Positions 7,761-12,663 of a stretch of DNA of 12,663 nucleotides are shown in pieces (the stretch's first letter is position 1; each line of letters opens with the position of its first letter). A program made the position numbers and the translations under genes. The stretch comes from SIG710 sp045605745 (GTDB lineage Bacteria; Bacillota; Clostridia; Oscillospirales; CAG-272): assembly GCA_045605745.1 (NCBI GenBank), contig JAZUQN010000067.1, positions 1-12,663 of the forward strand, read 5' to 3'. The notes below the pieces were generated by a model. The model did no database searches, was not told where the DNA came from, and worked only from the letters and a program-made list of their open reading frames with translations.

Positions 7761-7799
7761 ATTATAACACTCAAATGTTAAAGTTTTGTTTGCGTTTTG
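7761..7799 (-). promoter_or_regulatory. Promoter of the two-component operon, with upstream CAAAAC repeats
   Basis: On the minus strand TGTTATAAT gives a perfect -10 box (7761-7766) with the extended -10 TG. At the expected -35 position only ACAAAA is found. Instead, two CAAAAC hexamers (7783-7788 and 7794-7799) are spaced 11 bp apart, start to start, with a third weaker copy further upstream. Such direct repeats at one helical turn overlapping the -35 region are typical of binding sites for OmpR-family regulators, so the regulator may activate its own operon. The -10 box is secure; the operator is inference. Confidence 0.6.
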
Positions 7800-7864
7800 C
7801 AGTTTTTAGAAAAATTGCTTTTTTTATTCCAAAGATACGGAGCAAATCAACAGAACAAGTGGCG

Positions 7865-7893
7865 AAAAGTGAAACGGCAAAATGCCGTTTCAC
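7865..7893 (-). terminator. Intrinsic terminator after the small charged-protein gene
   Basis: A perfect 11-bp stem (7869-7879 against 7883-7893, GTGAAACGGCA) with a three-base loop is followed on the minus strand by TTTT. It begins 11 bases after the stop codon at 7905 and insulates this unit from the two-component promoter downstream. The T-run is short. Confidence 0.75.
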
Positions 7894-7904
7894 CTATCGA
7901 GCGA

Positions 7905-8162
7905 TTATCGTTTTTTCTTTAAAGCATCAATGCGAGCTTCTGCTGCCGCCTTGCGCTCATTTGCCTCATGAATCTGAGAATCACGTTCAGCCCCGAAAAC
8001 AGCCTTGCAACGATTGGAAGCGCCGATTGCCTTTGCTTCTTCCCACTGCGCCTTAGATTCAGCCTTAACAGCTGCCAGATTAGCTTTGTCAACTTCGTGC
8101 TGTGCTTTTGCGCTTTCCTTCATGTCGTCAAAAGCGTTTTTTAAAAAATTTTTGATTCCCAT
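7905..8162 (-). CDS. Small charged, helical protein of unknown function
   Basis: The 85-residue protein starts MGIKNFLKNAFDDMKESA and is then almost wholly made of Ala, Lys, Glu and Gln with few helix breakers, ending ARIDALKKKR. It looks like one long amphipathic or coiled-coil helix with a basic C-terminus; it has no membrane segment or signal peptide. I do not recognise a domain. The ATG at 8162 is preferred over a GTG at 8171: AAAGGTG lies six bases before the ATG, although an AAAGG also lies six bases before the GTG. It follows the GMSLVMT-type membrane protein gene after 11 bases and shares its promoter, so the two products may act together at the membrane. A terminator follows. Confidence 0.75.
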   Translation of the reverse strand: MGIKNFLKNAFDDMKESAKAQHEVDKANLAAVKAESKAQWEEAKAIGASNRCKAVFGAERDSQIHEANERKAAAEARIDALKKKR

Positions 8163-8173
8163 TGTATTCACCT

Positions 8174-8539
8174 TTAACCTTTCATAATTTTATCGCTGAG
8201 TGCGATGATTTTTTCTGCATATTTTTTGCGGCGTGCGCTGAGAATACCCTTATAAATCGGATAATTTACGATAGCCATAGACATACCTATGATACCGATG
8301 ACAATTCCATAGAGCATTGGGTTTTCAAATCCTACCGTTTTAGCAATGTCGGTCATAACAAGGCTCATGCCGCTTCCCATAATAATGGCGCTGACACTGC
8401 CAAAGATATAGGAAAATACATTTGCCGGAAGCTTAACCTTTTTGTCAAGCTCTCTGAGCTCGTCAAGACCGGTATGTTCCTTTTCTGTGTACTGTGTACG
8501 AATCCTCTGTACAATAAATGCTTGATCATTCTTGTTCAT
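8174..8539 (-). CDS. Small two-segment membrane protein, paralogue of the 4701-5096 product
   Basis: The 121-residue protein has RIRTQY (12-17) and LRELD (28-32) in a charged N-terminus, two hydrophobic segments (about 41-63 and 76-95), and a charged C-terminal helix ending DKIMKG. The motif IMGSGMSLVMTDIAK (53-67) is nearly identical to that of the protein encoded at 4701-5096, and YPIY follows the second segment as YPLY does there. No function is known to me. The ATG at 8539 is chosen because AGAGG lies seven bases upstream; a GTG at 8545 is only one base from that site. It is the first gene of a two-gene unit beside the two-component operon, which also ends in a paralogue. Confidence 0.82.
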   Translation of the reverse strand: MNKNDQAFIVQRIRTQYTEKEHTGLDELRELDKKVKLPANVFSYIFGSVSAIIMGSGMSLVMTDIAKTVGFENPMLYGIVIGIIGMSMAIVNYPIYKGILSARRKKYAEKIIALSDKIMKG

Positions 8540-8570
8540 AATCACACCTCTTTCTTTATTTTACAAGCAT

Positions 8571-8599
8571 ATTATACTGTGAATTTGTTTTTGAGATTT
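8571..8599 (-). promoter_or_regulatory. Probable promoter of the 121-residue/85-residue gene pair
   Basis: On the minus strand a perfect TATAAT (8571-8576) lies 31 bases before the ATG at 8539. At 16 to 18 bases upstream no TTGACA-like box is found (AAATCT at 17), and there is no extended -10 TG. Two CTCAAA stretches (beginning at the 8591-8595 and 8611-8615 TTGAG blocks of the plus strand) are exactly 20 bp apart, upstream of the -10. An activator is probably needed. Confidence 0.5.
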
Positions 8600-8622
8600 T
8601 TAAGAAATGTTTGAGTTTTATT

Positions 8623-8664
8623 AAAAAGCAAAAAGGATGGTGACTGTTTTAGTCACCATCCTTT
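8623..8664 (-). terminator. Intrinsic terminator of the lysine operon
   Basis: A perfect 14-bp stem (8632-8645 against 8651-8664, AAAGGATGGTGACT) with a five-base loop is followed on the minus strand by TTGCTTTTTAA. It lies about 90 bases beyond the lysA stop codon, just before the promoter of the next minus-strand unit, and so separates the two. Confidence 0.88.
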
Positions 8665-8754
8665 GATATATTTGATTTTACCCTTATAATCTTTCGGCAT
8701 AAGAGAAAACTGCTTAACACCGTATGATGGGATGAAATGCGTTTTTTGCTTTTA

Positions 8755-10050
8755 TTAAACCTCGCAACGGAGCATATCCTCATATGTCTCCCTGCGTATT
8801 ATAAGCTTATCCTTGCCGTCACTCAGCATAACAACCGGCGGCTTTGGTATTCTGTTATAGTTGGATGCCATAGAATGATTATATGCACCTGTGGTCATAA
8901 CCGCAACAGTGTCTCCTCTTGAGGGACGAGGCATTTTTACATCCTCCTGAATTATATCTCCACTCTCACAGCATCTTCCTGCAACGGTGCAAACAAAGTC
9001 ATTTTCATCGTTCATGCGATTGGCAAGAACAACACTGTATGGTGAACCATAAAGAGCAAATCGAGGATTATCCGGCATACCGCCGTCAATAGAAACATAG
9101 CTCTTAAAACCGGGAATCGTTTTAAGTGTTCCTGCTGTGTAAAGCGTCATTCCGGCATCTGCAACAATGCTTCTGCCCGGCTCCATTCTAACCGAGGGAA
9201 GGTCTATGCCCCTCTTTTTGCAAGCAGATTTCATATGCTCCGCAATGCGTGCAATATTTGCCTCATAGTCGATCTCGGGATGCTCGGGTAGATATCTGAC
9301 GCCCATTCCGCCGCCAAGGTTTATAATGGATGCCTCAAAGCCAAGCTCCGCCTTTATATCTGCTGAAAAATTCAGCATTATTTCAGCCGCATCGGTAAAG
9401 GGTTCGGTTTCAAAAATCTGTGAGCCGATATGGCAGTGATAGCCCATAAGGCTGATGTGCTCTTTTTTAAGTGCCGCACGGACAAGCTCCTTTGCCTGAC
9501 CGGTTTCAATTGCCGCCCCGAATTTTGAATCAACTCTGCCTGTATTTATTGACTGGTGAGTGTGAGGATCAATGCCGGGGGTGATGCGCAAAAGAACATT
9601 TTGGCATAGTCCTCTTTTTTTTGCCTCTTCTTCTATTGCAATAAGCTCGGTTTCGCTATCACAAACGAAATAGCCAACCCCATTTTCCATGGCGAAGGCA
9701 ATGTCCCCGTCGGTTTTATTATTTCCATGGAAATATGCATTTTCCATTGGAAATCCCCCCACAGATGCAGTATATATCTCTCCGGGAGAGACAACATCGA
9801 TGCCCATTCCCTCCTCACGCATAATTCGATATATATCCTTTATGCAAAGAGCCTTTCCTGCATACAATGGGTGTGAGCCTTCTCCAAAATGCTTTCTCAT
9901 AGCATTGATATATATACGGCATTTTTCTCTGATTTTATCTTCATCAAGAAGATAAAGAGGAGTTCCGTATTTTTCGGCAAGAGCAACAGTATCAAGCCCA
10001 CCAAAGGTTAAATGTCCGTTGTTGTTAACGCCCAAATTATCGCAAATCAT
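8755..10050 (-). CDS. lysA: Diaminopimelate decarboxylase
   Basis: LysA removes CO2 from meso-diaminopimelate to give lysine, the last step of the pathway, using pyridoxal phosphate. The 431-residue length is normal. Visible signatures are YAGKALC with the PLP lysine (Lys66), HCHIGSQ (205-211), the glycine-rich phosphate-binding GGGMGVRY (246-253), EPGRS (290-294) and CCESGD (from about 360), which holds the active-site cysteine contributed to the partner subunit of the dimer. The ATG at 10050 gives the usual start (MICDNLGVN), 11 bases after the dapB stop, but with only a weak ribosome binding site. An upstream GTG at 10083, inside dapB, has AAAGGGG eight bases before it and would add 11 residues. 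It is last in the riboswitch-controlled operon. Confidence 0.95.
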   Translation of the reverse strand: MICDNLGVNNNGHLTFGGLDTVALAEKYGTPLYLLDEDKIREKCRIYINAMRKHFGEGSHPLYAGKALCIKDIYRIMREEGMGIDVVSPGEIYTASVGGFPMENAYFHGNNKTDGDIAFAMENGVGYFVCDSETELIAIEEEAKKRGLCQNVLLRITPGIDPHTHQSINTGRVDSKFGAAIETGQAKELVRAALKKEHISLMGYHCHIGSQIFETEPFTDAAEIMLNFSADIKAELGFEASIINLGGGMGVRYLPEHPEIDYEANIARIAEHMKSACKKRGIDLPSVRMEPGRSIVADAGMTLYTAGTLKTIPGFKSYVSIDGGMPDNPRFALYGSPYSVVLANRMNDENDFVCTVAGRCCESGDIIQEDVKMPRPSRGDTVAVMTTGAYNHSMASNYNRIPKPPVVMLSDGKDKLIIRRETYEDMLRCEV

Positions 10051-10060
10051 ATTCTTTTCT

Positions 10061-10804
10061 TTATCCAAGCATATCATTGACACTGTAAAGTCCCCTTTCC
10101 TTTGTGAGAAGATAGCTTGCCGCCGTCAATGCCCCCTCTGCGAAGAGGGCACGGCTATGGGACTTATGAGAAAGAGTTAAGGTTTGAGAGCCGGTGTCGA
10201 TTCTGACCTCGTGCTCGCCAACAACTCTGCCCATTCTAAGAGAGTGTATACCGATCTCTCCCACCTTGCGCTTTCCGTTTTCGTGGCGGCCTATAACAAA
10301 GTTGCCACAGCCGTCTCTTGCCTCTCTCACGCCCTCGGCAAGCATAAGCGCGGTTCCCGATGGCACATCCACCTTTTGATTATGATGGACCTCGGTTATC
10401 TCAACATCGGCATCCGGGAAAATTCTCACAGCCTGCTTTACAAGCGAAACGAGAAGGGCAATACCAATGGACATATTGCCCGAATAAAAGATCGGTATCT
10501 CCTTTGCGGCCTCGTTTATCATCTCCTTTTCCTCCTCGGTTTGACCCGTGGTGGCTATGATAAGCGGAAGCTTTTTTGATATTGCATATTCTACAAGTGA
10601 TTTTGTTGCGCTGTGATGCGAGAAGTCGATTATAATATCTGCCTCCTCTCTCACAAGGGAAATATCTGTATACGCCGGGCAATTTACTATTGGAAGAACT
10701 ATATCTGTTGCCGCCGCAAGAGTTGCGCAGCCAAATCCGCCCTCGATTGCGCCGATAAGCTCTTTGCCCATTCTGCCCGAGGCACCGCAAACTATAACCT
10801 TCAT
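10061..10804 (-). CDS. dapB: 4-hydroxy-tetrahydrodipicolinate reductase
   Basis: DapB reduces the product of DapA with NAD(P)H to tetrahydrodipicolinate. The 247-residue protein has the nucleotide-binding GASGRMG (7-13), ATTG (84-87), and the substrate and catalytic motif EVHHNQKVDVPSGTA (138-152) with His140, His141 and Lys144, followed by GRVVGEHEV in the C-terminal part. All key residues are present and the length is normal. AGAGG lies seven bases before the ATG at 10804. The dapA stop is 11 bases upstream and lysA follows closely, so the three are co-translated from one message. Confidence 0.97.
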   Translation of the reverse strand: MKVIVCGASGRMGKELIGAIEGGFGCATLAAATDIVLPIVNCPAYTDISLVREEADIIIDFSHHSATKSLVEYAISKKLPLIIATTGQTEEEKEMINEAAKEIPIFYSGNMSIGIALLVSLVKQAVRIFPDADVEITEVHHNQKVDVPSGTALMLAEGVREARDGCGNFVIGRHENGKRKVGEIGIHSLRMGRVVGEHEVRIDTGSQTLTLSHKSHSRALFAEGALTAASYLLTKERGLYSVNDMLG

Positions 10805-10815
10805 TTATACACCTC

Positions 10816-11709
10816 TCAAATTATACCGTGTGACTTCATAATAGAGATAAGCTTTGCCTCATTTGCTTCCTCCATTGTTGTGAGAGGAAGACGGAGATAA
10901 TTTTCGCAATAACCCATTGCGCTCATTGCAGCTTTAACGGGAATTGGATTGACCTCGCAGAAAAGAGCATTTATAAGCGACAGATATTTTGACTGCATCT
11001 GCATACTTTTTGCGGTTTCTCCACGCATAAATGCATGGCAGATTTCGCTTGTTTCGCCCGGAATAAGGTTAGAAAGCACGGAAATAACTCCCTTGCCGCC
11101 GCAGGCCATAATCGGGACTATCTGATCGTCGTTTCCTGAATATATATCAAGCTTATCTCCAACAAGGGTAACGGTTTCAACTATTTTGGATATATTACCG
11201 TTTGCCTCTTTGATGGCGGCAATATTTGGATGATCTGCAAGAGCCAGATATGTTGAAGGCTCTATGTTCATGCCTGTTCTGCCCGGCACATTATAAAGAA
11301 TTATAGGCTTATCCGTTGAATCTGCAATAGTTGTGAACATTTTTATAAGACCCTTTTGGGTGGATTTATTATAATAGGGTGTAACTACAAGCATTGCATC
11401 AGCGCCCGATTCTGTTGCACAGCGAGTTAGATCAAGGGCATATCCTGTATCGTTTGAGCCTGTGCCTGCAATAACCGGAACTCTACCCCTTGTGTGCTTT
11501 ACGCAGAAGTCGATAGCTTCTCTGTGCTCATCATCTGTAAGAGTAGATGCCTCGCCCGTTGTTCCGCAGACTACCAGTGCGTCGATTCCGCTGTCTATCT
11601 GCCAATCGATAAGTTTTCCAAAAGCCTCATAGTCGATGCCATTTTCGGTTAATGGAGTTACAAGAGCGGTTGCCGCTCCTTCAAAAATTGTTTTCTTGTT
11701 CTTTGCCAT
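10816..11709 (-). CDS. dapA: 4-hydroxy-tetrahydrodipicolinate synthase
   Basis: DapA condenses pyruvate with aspartate semialdehyde, the first committed step to diaminopimelate and lysine. The 297-residue protein is a complete (beta/alpha)8 aldolase of the family. CGTTGEAST (48-56) contains the catalytic threonines, LYNVPGRTG (138-146) holds the proton-relay Tyr139 and the carboxylate-binding Arg144, and AAIKEANGN contains the Schiff-base Lys167. AAAGG lies about 10 bases before the ATG at 11709. It is the first gene after the lysine riboswitch, whose terminator ends about 30 bases upstream, so it is directly subject to repression by lysine. The aspartokinase and semialdehyde dehydrogenase needed for its substrate are not in the window. 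Confidence 0.97.
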   Translation of the reverse strand: MAKNKKTIFEGAATALVTPLTENGIDYEAFGKLIDWQIDSGIDALVVCGTTGEASTLTDDEHREAIDFCVKHTRGRVPVIAGTGSNDTGYALDLTRCATESGADAMLVVTPYYNKSTQKGLIKMFTTIADSTDKPIILYNVPGRTGMNIEPSTYLALADHPNIAAIKEANGNISKIVETVTLVGDKLDIYSGNDDQIVPIMACGGKGVISVLSNLIPGETSEICHAFMRGETAKSMQMQSKYLSLINALFCEVNPIPVKAAMSAMGYCENYLRLPLTTMEEANEAKLISIMKSHGII

Positions 11710-11739
11710 TTTTCGGTTTCCTTTCTTTTTACAAAATGT

Positions 11740-11771
11740 AAAAAAATAGAGCCAACTCTCACGAATTGGCT
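11740..11771 (-). terminator. Riboswitch-controlled intrinsic terminator
   Basis: On the minus strand AGCCAATTC, a GTGA tetraloop and GAGTTGGCT form a 9-bp stem with one G-U pair (11750-11758 against 11763-11771), followed by CTATTTTTTT. It stands between the lysine aptamer and dapA and should form when lysine is bound. Confidence 0.88.
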
Positions 11772-11830
11772 ACCGTTCAATAATAGATCGCAGGGAAAGA
11801 CCCCAAAACACAGCTTTATTGACCGATAGC
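11769..11830 (-). promoter_or_regulatory. Antiterminator helix of the lysine riboswitch
   Basis: The minus-strand 15-mer GCTATCGGTCAATAA (11830 down to 11816) can pair with TTATTGAACGGTAGC (11783 down to 11769): 13 Watson-Crick pairs, one G-U and one mismatch. Its first half is the 3' strand of aptamer helix P1, and its partner takes three bases of the terminator stem. Lysine binding locks P1 and frees the terminator; without lysine this helix can form and spare transcription. The overlap with the terminator is only three bases, so the exclusion may be partial. Confidence 0.75.
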
Positions 11831-11985
11831 TCTCCGCAGAAATGCGACAATACGGCGGATGTTATTCCCCCATACCGGTGATGCCTTTCGCCCGGGCACC
11901 CCTCGGCGCAATCCCCTTTCAAATCGGCAAAACCTTGCGAAAGCTTGCCACCGACCCTACTATTGTCATGCGCGCCTCTATCCTT
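11824..11985 (-). promoter_or_regulatory. Lysine riboswitch aptamer (L box)
   Basis: Minus-strand signatures of the L box are present in order: GATAGAGGCGCG at the start, AGTAGGG, GAAAGGGGATTGCGCCGAGG (11901-11920), and GGAGAGCTATC at the end. Helix P1 is GATAG with CTATC (11978-11982 against 11825-11829), and P2 is GGCGC with GCGCC (11972-11976 against 11905-11909). P3 pairs around GGTGCC and GGCATCACC, P4 around GGTATGG and CCGTAT, and P5 is CGCA with TGCG, so the five-helix junction is complete. The riboswitch senses lysine and controls dapA-dapB-lysA by premature termination. Confidence 0.93.
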
Positions 11986-11993
11986 ATGGCAGT

Positions 11994-12022
11994 ATTATAA
12001 CAGCATTTATAGAATTTGTCAA
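11994..12022 (-). promoter_or_regulatory. Sigma-A promoter of the lysine operon
   Basis: On the minus strand TTGACA (12017-12022) and TATAAT (11994-11999) both match consensus perfectly, with a 17-base spacer. Upstream, A- and T-runs at about 12028-12052 resemble an UP element. Transcription should begin near 11987, a few bases before the aptamer. Such a strong promoter fits control by riboswitch and not by initiation. Confidence 0.93.
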
Positions 12023-12091
12023 GAGCTCTTTTAATTTTTATTTTAAAAAGCAAAATGCTTCCCCGGCAATTATGATAGTGTAATATATTTT

Positions 12092-12188
12092 GGCAAACAG
12101 GAGTTTATCGGAGAGTTTAATTTGACAAAAAAGAGCACACTGCGAAGTTTTTATGGTCAATCGCCTACCACAGACGAAAGCAGTGTGC
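12092..12188. repeat. Dispersed inverted-repeat element, copy 2 (right arm lost)
   Basis: This copy has the left arm (CAGGAGTTTATCGGAGAG), the stem GCACACTGC/GCAGTGTGC (12135-12143 against 12180-12188) and a core alignable with copy 1 (72-130), including CTGCGAA, ATCG, CCACA/TCACA and CGAAAGCAG. After the 9-bp stem the right side no longer matches the left arm, so the element is truncated or has been interrupted by the hairpin-rich DNA that follows. Its flank GGCAAACAGGAGTTTA also matches the reverse complement of bases 155-170. No protein-coding signal is seen. Confidence 0.72.
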
Positions 12189-12200
12189 GGCAAGCTGCAC

Positions 12201-12656
12201 CCTTATTGCGCCGGTGCTTTTTGGCGCAATAAGGAAGAATAGAATGGCTGACAGCGACATAAGAAAATGCAGAATTGCATTTTCGTGGGAGCGTCGGTTT
12301 GACTAAGGAAGGGAGTCCTTAGAGGGAAAAGTAGTTGCCCTCTAAGTGTCTTTTGCGGCGAGTCTTGACGGTTTGCTTGCAAACGGCGGTGTTTAGCCGC
12401 CGAGGCAAACTCGCAGCGAGCTTGCTCGCTGACCTTTTGGGGCATGCCAAAGTAAGTGCCATGCGGCATGAGCAAAAAGAAGAAATGATTATTTATCATA
12501 ATCGTTTATCCGCTTTTCTTTGACACTAAAGGCCCAAAGAAAAGTCACGATGCGTGAAGTTTATCGGTTTGGTGAATTTCTCATTGCATCGTTTGACATA
12601 TTTTCCGAGAAAATATGTCCGTTTATTCGTCAAAATCGTATGGCAAAAGAAATGCC
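12201..12656. other. Array of consecutive stem-loops, non-coding
   Basis: Some 450 nt with no credible gene are almost filled by hairpins. Perfect stems: 12201-12212/12223-12234 (12 bp), 12264-12271/12276-12283 (8), 12303-12309/12316-12322 (7), 12318-12326/12338-12346 (9, overlapping the previous one), 12371-12376/12379-12384 (6), 12384-12389/12397-12402 (6), 12414-12420/12425-12431 (7), 12443-12448/12465-12470 (6), 12513-12522/12535-12544 (10), 12547-12553/12586-12592 (7) and 12595-12605/12609-12619 (11). A 10-bp stem with one G-U pair lies at 12483-12492/12498-12507, and GGCA/TGCC near 12642-12656. The stems differ in sequence, so this is not a tandem repeat. Reading frames over it are short and lack convincing starts. 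It may be a large structured RNA, a cluster of decayed palindromic elements, or the end of something beyond the right edge. Confidence 0.6.
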
Positions 12657-12663
12657 GCTCGGG

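Noticed and set aside
8665..8754. Plus-strand TATAAT-like box near 8682 as a promoter
   Set aside because: There is no -35 box and no plus-strand gene downstream, only the 3' end of lysA on the opposite strand.
11740..11985. T-box leader for the lysine operon
   Set aside because: The leader has the L-box landmarks (GATAGAGGCGCG, GAAAGGGG, GCTATC) and none of the T-box sequence with its AGGGTGG-type antiterminator.
12203..12499. Minus-strand open reading frame of 98 residues across the hairpin array
   Set aside because: It runs through eight or more stem-loops, its composition is irregular with many Cys, Gln and Pro, and I recognise no domain. It is better explained by structured non-coding DNA.
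12201..12656. Known large RNA classes such as ROOL, GOLLD or OLE, or an integron attC site
   Set aside because: Size and hairpin density are suggestive, but I cannot recall or see a diagnostic conserved motif, and no integrase or OLE-associated protein gene is present. Left unassigned.
12092..12663. CRISPR array or tandem repeat
   Set aside because: The hairpins differ in sequence and spacing; no direct repeat recurs with constant spacers.

Overview
The window looks like chromosomal DNA of a low-to-moderate GC Gram-positive anaerobe of the class Clostridia. The grounds are consensus sigma-A promoters with 17-nt spacers, strong AGGAGG-type ribosome binding sites, Rho-independent terminators after nearly every transcription unit, a lysine riboswitch, and family content (YitT, UPF0210/ACT pair, clostridial-type OmpR regulator and kinase). 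No tRNA, rRNA, transposase, phage gene or CRISPR array was found.

Layout from left to right. (1) 1-212: the cut end of a terminator, a dispersed inverted-repeat element, and a bidirectional terminator. (2) 213-2752, minus strand: a three-gene operon (small membrane protein with a PH-like tail, YitT-family membrane protein, PHP-domain phosphoesterase) from a consensus promoter. (3) 2830-4627, plus strand: a divergent two-gene operon (ACT-domain protein, then UPF0210/DUF711 protein) ending in a 22-bp terminator stem. (4) 4701-7800, minus strand: response regulator, sensor kinase, an unrecognised eight-segment membrane protein and a small two-segment membrane protein, all tightly coupled. (5) 7865-8599, minus strand: a two-gene unit whose first gene is a paralogue of the small membrane protein in block 4 and whose second encodes a short charged helical protein. 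(6) 8623-12022, minus strand: dapA-dapB-lysA, the lysine-biosynthesis operon, read from a consensus promoter through a lysine riboswitch with a visible antiterminator and terminator. (7) 12092-12663: a second, half-degenerate copy of the dispersed repeat, running straight into about 450 nt with no credible gene but about a dozen consecutive stem-loops.

How the parts fit. The lysine operon is conventional: DapA and DapB open the diaminopimelate branch, LysA closes it, and lysine shuts transcription through the riboswitch. Blocks 4 and 5 look like one cell-envelope signalling cassette: both promoters have a perfect TATAAT but no recognisable -35 box, both blocks encode a protein with the same GMSLVMT membrane motif, and the kinase has almost no extracytoplasmic domain, which suggests partner membrane proteins take part in sensing. 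The most unexplained material is the structured non-coding DNA at the two ends: a repeat whose core hairpin is conserved in both copies, and the hairpin array at the right edge.
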